Part shown: piece after piece, positions 1 through 4,810 of the stretch
Numbering within the stretch: position 1 is the first letter of the stretch
Layout of the letters: each line of letters begins with the position of its first letter
NCBI GenBank assembly: GCA_041477815.1
Contig: JBGOUV010000300.1
Coordinates: 1 to 8,488, forward strand
From: JBGOUV01 sp041477815
GTDB lineage: Bacteria > Acidobacteriota > Terriglobia > Bryobacterales > JACQDG01
Length of the DNA stretch: 8,488 bases
Direction of reading: 5' to 3'
Notes under the pieces: model-generated
The model's input: only the letters and a program-made list of their open reading frames with translations
Database searches by the model: none
Told to the model about the DNA's origin: nothing
Translations under genes and position numbers: made by a program

Positions 1-1
1 C

Positions 2-232
2 CTGTTGAGGGTCCGTGGTTACCGCTTCTTCTTTTTCAGCATGGAGGGTCGCGAGCCACCACACATACACGTTGCTCATGCGGGCCGCTACGCGAAGTTT
101 TGGCTCGGCCCTGTCGATCTGGCGAACAACCGCGGCTTTCGCGGGCACGAGCTTACGGAGCTTCGGAGCATTGTCAGGGAGAATAGAGATTCCTTTCTGG
201 AGAGGTGGCATGAGTACTTTGGTGGAGAGTAG
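2..232 (+). CDS. DUF4160 family protein (5' end cut by window)
   Basis: The gene encodes a small protein of the DUF4160 family, whose function is not established. Visible family hallmarks are the GYRFFFFS strand near the start, the EPPHIHV motif (two histidines, a possible metal or active site), AKFWL, and a C-terminal helix ending in LERWHEYF. Family members usually begin MPTxLR, and the frame stays open to the window edge (the codon at 2-4 is Leu), so the true start is probably a few codons upstream. A TTG at 5 is possible but less likely. It overlaps the DUF2442 gene by 23 bases. This pair is often found together and some authors suspect a toxin-antitoxin-like relation; that is inference, not shown here. 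Confidence 0.85.
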   Translation: MLRVRGYRFFFFSMEGREPPHIHVAHAGRYAKFWLGPVDLANNRGFRGHELTELRSIVRENRDSFLERWHEYFGGE

Positions 233-512
233 TGAAGTCACGGCAGTGGAGGTCTCCTGTGCAAGCGATGCACTGAACGTCGTTCTCGCAGACGGCCGGA
301 CAGTTTCTGTGCCGCTCGCTTGGTTTCCTAGGCTACTCGACGCCACTGCGAAACAAAGGGCAGACTGGGAATTGATCGGCGGCGGCATCGGCATTCACTG
401 GGAAGCCATCGACGAAGACATTCTGGTGGCCAGCCTGTTGCAGCCTGAGAACTACATGCGCCTGCCTAACAAGGCGTTGCAGCGGATGGCGCAAAAGCGG
501 CGCCGCCGCTGA
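210..512 (+). CDS. DUF2442 domain-containing protein with attC-encoded tail
   Basis: The product is a 100-residue protein. Residues about 10-85 match the DUF2442 pattern: VTAVEVSCASDALNVVLADG, then VPLAWFPRLLDAT, DWELIGGGIGIHWEAIDEDI and a final helix with LL. DUF2442 is a small domain of unknown function, sometimes fused to a helix-turn-helix. The ATG at 210 is chosen because GGAGAGG lies just upstream (199-205) and the start overlaps the preceding DUF4160 gene, a typical coupled arrangement. An in-frame open stretch upstream of 210 has no family similarity. The last 16 residues (PNKALQ followed by a basic run of KRRRR) are encoded by the attC site, so the natural domain ends near PENYMRL and the tail is a by-product of cassette recombination. 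Confidence 0.85.
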   Translation: MSTLVESSEVTAVEVSCASDALNVVLADGRTVSVPLAWFPRLLDATAKQRADWELIGGGIGIHWEAIDEDILVASLLQPENYMRLPNKALQRMAQKRRRR

Positions 513-529
513 ACGCCAAGTCGTTAGCC
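464..529 (+). other. attC: attC recombination site 1
   Basis: This is an imperfect inverted repeat with all parts of an integron attC. The left outer box is GCCTAAC (464-470, fits RYYYAAC). The left inner arm GGCGTTGCAGCGG (473-485) pairs with the right inner arm CCGCTGAACGCC (506-517), leaving one unpaired base, G479, on the left arm only, as in known attC sites. An inner stem pairs GGCGC (488-492) with GCGCC (500-504). The right outer box is GTTAGCC (523-529), one base off GTTRRRY. Unpaired spacers are AA and AAGTC. The 66-base length is within the usual attC range. The site overlaps the 3' end of the DUF2442 gene. Confidence 0.82.
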
Positions 530-610
530 AGCCCCGTACGTCGGTGCCCGTGTCGCCGCTTGAGAAAGGTCGAGGCCGGCCGGCGCCGCTGGCCCCGTGA
601 TTCGTGGTGC
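530..610 (+). other. Leader region of the toxin-antitoxin cassette
   Basis: This is a non-coding stretch between the attC site and the antitoxin promoter. The only structure I see is a perfect 10-bp palindrome, GCCGGCCGGC at 575-584, about 30 bases before the -10 element. It could be an operator for autoregulation by the toxin-antitoxin complex, but in such GC-rich DNA it may be chance. No good -35 hexamer is present at 16-18 bases from the -10. Confidence 0.3.
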
Positions 611-619
611 TGGTAGAAT
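611..619 (+). promoter_or_regulatory. Extended -10 promoter of the toxin-antitoxin operon
   Basis: TGGTAGAAT matches the extended -10 form TGn-TANNNT (TAGAAT at 614-619). Seven bases separate it from the ATG at 627, so transcription would begin at or one base before the start codon, giving a leaderless mRNA. No Shine-Dalgarno sequence lies before the ATG, which agrees. An ATG at 618 overlaps the hexamer and is an alternative start only if the promoter is elsewhere. Confidence 0.5.
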
Positions 620-626
620 GCGAACA

Positions 627-833
627 ATGCCCAAGCCTCTGACGGCCGACGATGTTCTTCCGCTAGTCGCGTGCCTGACGCCGCAGGAACGTGTTCGTCT
701 GCTGCGGTTGATTACCTCGCCACCGGGCGCTGACGCCTCCGTTTATCGGTCTGTGCCACCCGCTCACGACGAGTTTTCAACGGACGAGGAACCGCTTGCC
801 TGGGACGCAGAGGGCTGGGAGGATGTGGGGTGA
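627..833 (+). CDS. Antitoxin of a MazF-type toxin-antitoxin pair
   Basis: The product is a 68-residue acidic protein. The N-terminal half has a helical segment LTPQERVRLLRLI (17-29). The C-terminal half is rich in Asp and Glu (DEFSTDEEPLAWDAEGWED, 48-66), as expected for a flexible tail that wraps and blocks a MazF-like RNase. I recognise the general pattern from small proteins encoded just before MazF/PemK toxins in soil bacteria and cyanobacteria, but it is not a classical MazE with an AbrB fold, so no symbol is given. The ATG at 627 is preferred because the following MPKPLTADD resembles family starts and it sits at the predicted transcription start; ATG 618 and GTG 597 are alternatives. 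Its TGA overlaps the GTG start of the toxin (GTGA), so the two are likely translationally coupled. Confidence 0.75.
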   Translation: MPKPLTADDVLPLVACLTPQERVRLLRLITSPPGADASVYRSVPPAHDEFSTDEEPLAWDAEGWEDVG

Positions 834-1159
834 AGCGTGGCGAGATCCGGTGGTACACTTTTCGGCTTCCCGACAAGCGCCGGCCAGTTCTGGTCCTCAC
901 GCGAAACGACGTCATCGACCGCCTGAACGAGATCGTCGTCCTACCGGCGACGCGAACAATTCGGGGATTGACGACCGAGGTGGTCTTGACGCCGGACGGT
1001 GGCATGCCTGCTGCGTCCGCGCTGAACTTTGATCACGTGTCGCTGGCGCAACGGAATCGCATTGGTGCAATCTTGTGCACTCTGCCAGAGACGCGATGGC
1101 CTGAAGTGCAGCGTGCGCTTCTGATCGCATGCGGCTTCGGTAGCCAAGAGGCCGGCTAA
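830..1159 (+). CDS. MazF/PemK-family mRNA interferase toxin
   Basis: The 109-residue protein belongs to the PemK/MazF family, small RNases that cut mRNA at short specific sequences and halt growth when the antitoxin is lost. Hallmarks are the opening RGEIRW (3-8), RPVLVLTR (18-25) with the conserved Arg, PATRTIRG (39-46), EVVL (50-53), and later SALNFDHV and the final helix. Length is normal for the family. The GTG start at 830 is supported by GGGAGG at 817-822, seven bases upstream, and by the 4-base GTGA overlap with the antitoxin. The TAA stop falls inside the left outer box of the attC site (GGCTAAC), a common arrangement for cassette genes. Cleavage specificity cannot be read from the sequence. 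Confidence 0.92.
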   Translation: MKRGEIRWYTFRLPDKRRPVLVLTRNDVIDRLNEIVVLPATRTIRGLTTEVVLTPDGGMPAASALNFDHVSLAQRNRIGAILCTLPETRWPEVQRALLIACGFGSQEAG

Positions 1160-1201
1160 CGAGGCGACGGCCAAAGGCGGGCCGCGCCCGAGTCGTTGGA
1201 C
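1154..1201 (+). other. attC: attC recombination site 2
   Basis: The left outer box is GGCTAAC (1154-1160) and the right outer box is GTTGGAC (1195-1201, fits GTTRRRY). Between them GGCGACGGCC (1163-1172) pairs with GGCCGCGCC (1180-1188), leaving A1167 unpaired on the left arm only. The loop is AAAGGCG and the spacers are GA and CGAGTC. It is short (48 bases) but has the same layout as site 1. Both sites share AGTCGTT at the right end, consistent with one array. The left outer box is off consensus at one base but is a perfect complement of the junction box at 523-529, as expected for the two ends of one cassette. Confidence 0.75.
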
Positions 1202-1306
1202 GCTTGATGCGAGAGGGGAAGCCTGAGCCTCAACAACCGTGGCGCCTTCAGCATAGCGTGCTGGAAGAACAGCGCGTAGGAGTTGCAGACCAACGGAGGC
1301 CCGTTC

Positions 1307-3823
1307 CTACTGAGCGCGTTGTTCGAAGATCTTGCGGGCTTCCGCGAACTGGCCGAGGACGTGTTTACGCTCGCGCTCCGAACGCCAGCCGGGGTGTTCG
1401 TTGGCTTGACGGGTGATGTCGTCGATCCAGCGGAGGAAGTATTCGGCGTCCGGCCGGGAGCGGATGGGTTGGTCGCCTACCATGACGTAGATGGCGCCGG
1501 TTTCGGCTATGGGGTAGGAGTCGTCGGTGGGCTTTTGGGGTTTGCTGCCGATGGCTCGGGCGGTGAACCAGCCGCTGCGGGTGATGGGGAGGATCTTCTC
1601 GATCAGGCCTTGGGTGGGGTCGGCGGAGGCGACTACCTGGTTGTTGTGGAGGATCTCGAATCTCTCGACGGAGACCAGGGTTTGGAGGCGGGCCTGGACG
1701 GTGATATTGCCGCCGCCGGCCGGGAGGCGGATTTCGTCGCCGGCCATTTGGTTGTTGATGCGGAGGTCGACCAGGGGGCCGTTGGTGATGAACGTCCGGC
1801 CGGCGCGGATGGCGTCTACGTAGGCGTTCCAGTCCAGCTTGGGGCCGAGGTAGGCATAGGTTCGGCTGGAGCCGATGATGGGAGTTTGGTGGAGGCTGAG
1901 GATGGAGTCCTCGCCCGCGGTGGCGGAGATCTTGAAGCCGCAGTTCATGGCGCGGTGCCAGGTCTCGGTGGTGGGGCCGGCGTGCCCGGCGCTGGACATC
2001 AGCTCGAGGTAATCGGTGACGCCCAAGGCCAGGTCCACGGGAAACCCGCGGGCCACCGAGTAGCCGCTCCGCTCCGGTATGCCGCTCCAGGGGTGGACGT
2101 AGCCGGTGAGGGCGCCTTGGGCGCGGGCGAGGCGGAACATATCGGTATTGCTGGGGTTCAGGCTCTCTATGGCCGACCCTTCGTAGCCGGTGGTGAAGGG
2201 GGAGATGAGGTGCTTGGTCAGACCGATGAACGAGACATGGCCGTAGAAGGGGGGCCGGTATTCTTCGTCGAACCAGAGCAGGCGGTCGGCGGTGGAGCGG
2301 CGGTCGAGCTTGCCGGTAAAGAACTGGTGGTCGAAGATGCGGTGGTCCTTGTTGCAGATCTTCTCGCCGACGATGTCCATGTCTTCGGCGGCGGACATGA
2401 ACATCAGGTTCTCCGGGGTGTTCATGAGATTACCGCCGTAGTTCATGTGGACGTGGTTGGAGCCGCTGTACCAGCCTTGGGCCTTGAGGTTGGTCATGCG
2501 GGTGAGAGCGATATCGATGAGGGTCACGTTGCCGGGCAGGACGGTGACGGATTTGGCGGCGGGGTAGTACTCGAAGCCGTGGACGACCTCCAGGGTGAGG
2601 GGGCCGGCGGGGGCGTCGAAGGTGCTGCGGCCGGGGGAGTGGAAGAAGTGGTCGCCGCGGCGGCCGATGCGATGGTAGGAGGCTTCCGGCGCGTAGGCCT
2701 TGCCGTCGGCGGCGCGGGTGTAGACGCGGGACGGAAGCTGCCGGCCGGTGGCGGCGTCCTTGACCACCACTTCCACCGTTCCGGTGGGACGGCGATAGAC
2801 GCGGCGGCGGACTTCGAGGCGGCGATCTTCACCGCCGAAGGTGCGGAGCAGGTGCAACTCGGAGAGGCCATGCTGGTTCGAGACATAGACGATCCACTCG
2901 CCGTCGGGAGACCAGCGGGGCTCGAAGTGGTCCCAGTTGCCGAAGGTCATTTGGTAGGGTTCGCCGCCCTCGACGGGGAGAACATAGAGGTTCGTGAATT
3001 GGGCGCCGCGGTGGGAGGAGTACAAGATGCGCTTGCCGTCGGGGGACCACTGGGGGCGGGTGCGGAAGAGGGTCTCCTCGCGCAGCAGAAGACGGGCGTT
3101 GCGCATAGCGTCGGGCTCGACCTTGGCGCGCCAGATGCCGCCGGAGCCGAGGGGGATCGTGCGGTTGGACACCAGGATGAGCTCTTTGCCGTCGGGGGAC
3201 CAGGTCGGCTGGATATGGTGATCCTGGTCGGCCATGTAGAGGCGGGCGCGGCCGAAGCGGTTGTCGTTGGTGATACGCTGGGGCTTGCCGGGGACGCCGT
3301 CGGTAATGGGAAGGACGTAGATGTGGAACCAGCCGTTGGGTTCGGTCGAGACATAGGCGAGCTGCTTGCCGTCGGGGGAGAAGGCGGGGTCGAGGTTGAC
3401 CTGGGCGCCGCGGGTGAGCGCGGTGGACTCGCCGGTGCGGACGTTGAGGAGCATCAGGTTGATGGAGTGGTTGTGGTCGTCGGAGGTATAGGCGATCCAG
3501 CGGCCGTCGGGGGAGAAGACCGGATCGGAGTCGTAGGCGGGGCCGGCGGTGAGCTCATAGGCGGTGGTGTCGTCCAGGCGCAGGCGCCAGAGAGAACCGG
3601 ACATGGCGAAGACGACGGATTGACCGTCGGGGGAGAAGACGGGGCGCCAGGGGGTGGAGGCGGCAGCGGGGAGATAATAGTTGTGCGTGTAGTTGCCGCC
3701 GGTGCGGACGGCGGGGTAGCCGAACTCACGGGGCTCACGGGGCTCACGGGGCTCACGGGGCTCGCGGGGCTGGGCCTGGGCCAGGGACACCACTAGACAG
3801 AAGAGGGCAAGAACGCATCGCAT
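1307..3823 (-). CDS. Secreted WD40/PD40 propeller fused to CehA/McbA-type PHP metallohydrolase
   Basis: The product is an 838-residue exported protein. Residues 1-18 form a signal peptide (cleavage likely after AQA), followed by five PRE tripeptides (19-33). Residues about 57-330 carry six TolB-like PD40 blades, each with (F/W)SPDG, forming a beta-propeller. A linker with a carboxypeptidase-regulatory-like beta domain follows (about 347-441). Residues about 445-690 match the CehA/McbA branch of PHP hydrolases: HVH (457-459), AAEDMDIV, NKDH (491-494), YGH (527-529), YVHPW (575-579), GEDS (637-640) and GRTFITNGP (675-683). The metal-binding histidines are kept, so hydrolase activity is plausible, but the substrate is unknown; CehA itself hydrolyses the carbamate carbaryl. 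The gene follows cpoB by 20 bases but has its own -10 element, so it may be transcribed separately from the tol-pal operon. Confidence 0.88.
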   Translation of the reverse strand: MRCVLALFCLVVSLAQAQPREPREPREPREPREFGYPAVRTGGNYTHNYYLPAAASTPWRPVFSPDGQSVVFAMSGSLWRLRLDDTTAYELTAGPAYDSDPVFSPDGRWIAYTSDDHNHSINLMLLNVRTGESTALTRGAQVNLDPAFSPDGKQLAYVSTEPNGWFHIYVLPITDGVPGKPQRITNDNRFGRARLYMADQDHHIQPTWSPDGKELILVSNRTIPLGSGGIWRAKVEPDAMRNARLLLREETLFRTRPQWSPDGKRILYSSHRGAQFTNLYVLPVEGGEPYQMTFGNWDHFEPRWSPDGEWIVYVSNQHGLSELHLLRTFGGEDRRLEVRRRVYRRPTGTVEVVVKDAATGRQLPSRVYTRAADGKAYAPEASYHRIGRRGDHFFHSPGRSTFDAPAGPLTLEVVHGFEYYPAAKSVTVLPGNVTLIDIALTRMTNLKAQGWYSGSNHVHMNYGGNLMNTPENLMFMSAAEDMDIVGEKICNKDHRIFDHQFFTGKLDRRSTADRLLWFDEEYRPPFYGHVSFIGLTKHLISPFTTGYEGSAIESLNPSNTDMFRLARAQGALTGYVHPWSGIPERSGYSVARGFPVDLALGVTDYLELMSSAGHAGPTTETWHRAMNCGFKISATAGEDSILSLHQTPIIGSSRTYAYLGPKLDWNAYVDAIRAGRTFITNGPLVDLRINNQMAGDEIRLPAGGGNITVQARLQTLVSVERFEILHNNQVVASADPTQGLIEKILPITRSGWFTARAIGSKPQKPTDDSYPIAETGAIYVMVGDQPIRSRPDAEYFLRWIDDITRQANEHPGWRSERERKHVLGQFAEARKIFEQRAQ
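3725..3769 (-). repeat. Five tandem 9-bp repeats encoding Pro-Arg-Glu
   Basis: CTCACGGGG is repeated five times on the + strand (the copy at 3761-3769 has one change, A to G). On the coding strand it reads as Pro-Arg-Glu five times, directly after the signal peptide cleavage region of the propeller-hydrolase. Because the unit is 9 bp, slippage changes the repeat number without shifting the frame. Confidence 0.95.
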
Positions 3824-3829
3824 GGGGAC

Positions 3830-3835
3830 AGTATA
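3830..3835 (-). promoter_or_regulatory. -10 element of the propeller-hydrolase gene
   Basis: On the - strand TATACT (five of six matches to TATAAT) lies six bases before the ATG at 3823, with GTCCCC between and no Shine-Dalgarno sequence. This spacing puts the predicted transcription start on or beside the ATG, as for the antitoxin gene at 627. No clear -35 hexamer is seen at 16-18 bases. It sits in the 20-base gap after cpoB. Confidence 0.45.
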
Positions 3836-3843
3836 GCGGGACG

Positions 3844-4731
3844 CTATCTCCGCCGGGTAGCGGACTTGGAAGGGGCTTGGCGGGAAGAGGGGCCTATGGC
3901 CAGGCCCAGCCCCTTCAAGGCGTCAGCCGCCTGAGTGGCGGCGGGGGTGCGGGGGAAGCGGCGGATGACCTCGCGAAATTCCTTGGCGGCCATGTCGCGT
4001 TTGTTCATGCGCAGCAGCGACATGCCCTTCTTGTACTGGGCGTCGGCGGTGCGCTTGCCTTCGGGGTAGCGCTCCAGCACCAGGTCGTAGGCGTCGACGG
4101 CTTCCTTATAATCTTTCTGGTTATAGAACATCTCGCCGAGATAGAATTGCGCCTCGGAGGCCTGCTCGCTGGCGCCGAAGTACTTGAGGTAGTCGGTGAA
4201 CTGCGGCCCGGCGAGATTGTAGTTGCCCGCCTGATAGTCGCGGAGGGCGTTGGTCCAGAGAGTGGCGGACTGGACCGGGGGGACGGGCGGCGCGGCCGCC
4301 TGGGGAGTGGGAGTTGGCGCGGCCTGGGGCGGAGGCACCGTGCTCACGATGTTCTTGATATCGACGATCTGCTGCTGCAGCTTGGACAGCCGCGAATTCA
4401 TCTCGTCGACCGCGTCGCGCAGGGACTGGAACTGGCTGGCCATGGTGTCCACGCGGGTGTTCACCGTGGCTACCGGCGCCGCCAGGGCCTTCTCCTGGTT
4501 GGCAATGGACTTCTCCAGCACGGCAATGCTGGTAGCCAGGCGTCCGGAGGCCTCCAGGTTCTGGTTGAGCAGTTGCTGGCTCTTGGCCAGCTCGGTGTCA
4601 AAACGTGTTTGCAGCGTGCGGATCTGTTCCTGCAACTGCGCCAAATCGCGTTGCAATTGCAGAATTTCCTTGGCGACCGGGAAGGCGGGCCAAGCCGCGC
4701 ATACCAGTATTAATAAGAGTCGATGCCGCAA
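3844..4731 (-). CDS. cpoB: Cell division coordinator CpoB/YbgF-like periplasmic TPR protein
   Basis: The product is a 295-residue exported protein. Residues 1-20 form a signal peptide (MRHRLLLILV then CAAWPAF). About 21-128 is a long coiled coil rich in Leu, Gln and Lys. A Pro/Ala-rich linker spans 132-155, and three TPR units occupy about 158-278 (blocks beginning LWTNALRDYQAGNY, EAQFYLGEMFYNQKDY and ADAQYKKGMSLLRM). In other bacteria CpoB binds TolA and links outer-membrane constriction to septal peptidoglycan synthesis. Its place directly after pal is the standard tol-pal order. The start is TTG at 4731: GGAGG (4741-4737) lies five bases upstream, the signal peptide begins here, and the first in-frame ATG falls deep inside the coiled coil. 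The frame extends further upstream, but that part crosses a hairpin and looks non-coding. The coiled coil is longer than in E. coli CpoB. Confidence 0.88.
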   Translation of the reverse strand: MRHRLLLILVCAAWPAFPVAKEILQLQRDLAQLQEQIRTLQTRFDTELAKSQQLLNQNLEASGRLATSIAVLEKSIANQEKALAAPVATVNTRVDTMASQFQSLRDAVDEMNSRLSKLQQQIVDIKNIVSTVPPPQAAPTPTPQAAAPPVPPVQSATLWTNALRDYQAGNYNLAGPQFTDYLKYFGASEQASEAQFYLGEMFYNQKDYKEAVDAYDLVLERYPEGKRTADAQYKKGMSLLRMNKRDMAAKEFREVIRRFPRTPAATQAADALKGLGLAIGPSSRQAPSKSATRRR

Positions 4732-4736
4732 TCCAA

Positions 4737-4741
4737 CCTCC
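4737..4741 (-). promoter_or_regulatory. Ribosome binding site fixing the TTG start of cpoB
   Basis: GGAGG on the - strand, five bases before TTG 4731. It decides between this start and a TTG at 4794 further upstream, which lacks such a site and would place 21 codons across the hairpin. Confidence 0.75.
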
Positions 4742-4756
4742 GATAATTGGGGCGCT

Positions 4757-4791
4757 GGCCCGGGGGGCCGGTTTCCCCAGCCCCCCAGACC
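4757..4791 (-). promoter_or_regulatory. Strong RNA hairpin between pal and cpoB
   Basis: On the - strand the arm GGTCTGGGGGGCTGG (4791-4777) pairs with CCGGCCCCCCGGGCC (4771-4757) over all 15 positions (three G-U pairs) around a GGAAA loop. It starts 19 bases after the pal stop codon and ends 15 bases before the cpoB ribosome binding site. No T-run follows, so it is not a typical intrinsic terminator. It could be a partial terminator, or an RNA element that protects the pal transcript from 3' decay and lowers cpoB expression relative to pal. Confidence 0.7.
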
Positions 4792-4810
4792 CAACGCCCA
4801 GCACCCGCCG

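Larger units (their letters stand above)
1..523 (+). mobile_element. Integron gene cassette 1 (5' end outside window)
   Basis: This is the visible part of a gene cassette that ends at the attC site 464-529. Recombination in that site is expected between G523 and T524. The cassette carries two overlapping + strand genes, DUF4160 and DUF2442. Its left boundary lies before the window. If the cassette follows the rule that its 5' end complements the left outer box of its own attC (GCCTAAC), it should begin with TTAGGC. The attC structure is seen in the sequence; cassette status is inferred from it and from the second cassette that follows. Confidence 0.7.
524..1195 (+). mobile_element. Integron gene cassette 2 (toxin-antitoxin cassette)
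   Basis: This is a complete 672-bp cassette between the predicted crossover points of the two attC sites (G523/T524 and G1195/T1196). It begins TTAGCC and ends in the attC whose left outer box is GGCTAAC. Joined as a circle the cassette would have GTTAGCC opposite GGCTAAC, a perfect complement, which is what cassette excision and insertion chemistry predicts. It carries an antitoxin and a MazF-like toxin with their own promoter. Toxin-antitoxin cassettes with internal promoters are well known from large chromosomal integrons, where they are thought to stabilise the array. Confidence 0.75.

Noticed and set aside
1248..1268. Small hairpin CAGCA...TGCTG downstream of the propeller-hydrolase stop
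   Set aside because: A five-bp stem with no T-run in either direction; not supported as a terminator.
1288..1294. GACCAAC as the left box of a third attC
   Set aside because: It breaks the RYYYAAC consensus and no paired inner arms or GTTRRRY box follow within attC range.
2890..3640. Recurring GCCGTCGGGGGA motif on the + strand
   Set aside because: Each copy encodes the SPDG turn of a propeller blade; it follows from protein repeats and codon bias, not from a separate DNA element.
1283..3796. An 837-codon open frame on the + strand
   Set aside because: It is antisense to the propeller-PHP gene; its protein is a low-complexity Gly/Val/Ala/Asp run caused by GC-rich codon bias, while the - strand product has a signal peptide and clear domains.
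4732..4794. An extended N-terminus of CpoB from TTG 4794
   Set aside because: The added 21 residues run across the strong hairpin, push the signal peptide inward and lack a ribosome binding site, while TTG 4731 has GGAGG at ideal spacing.
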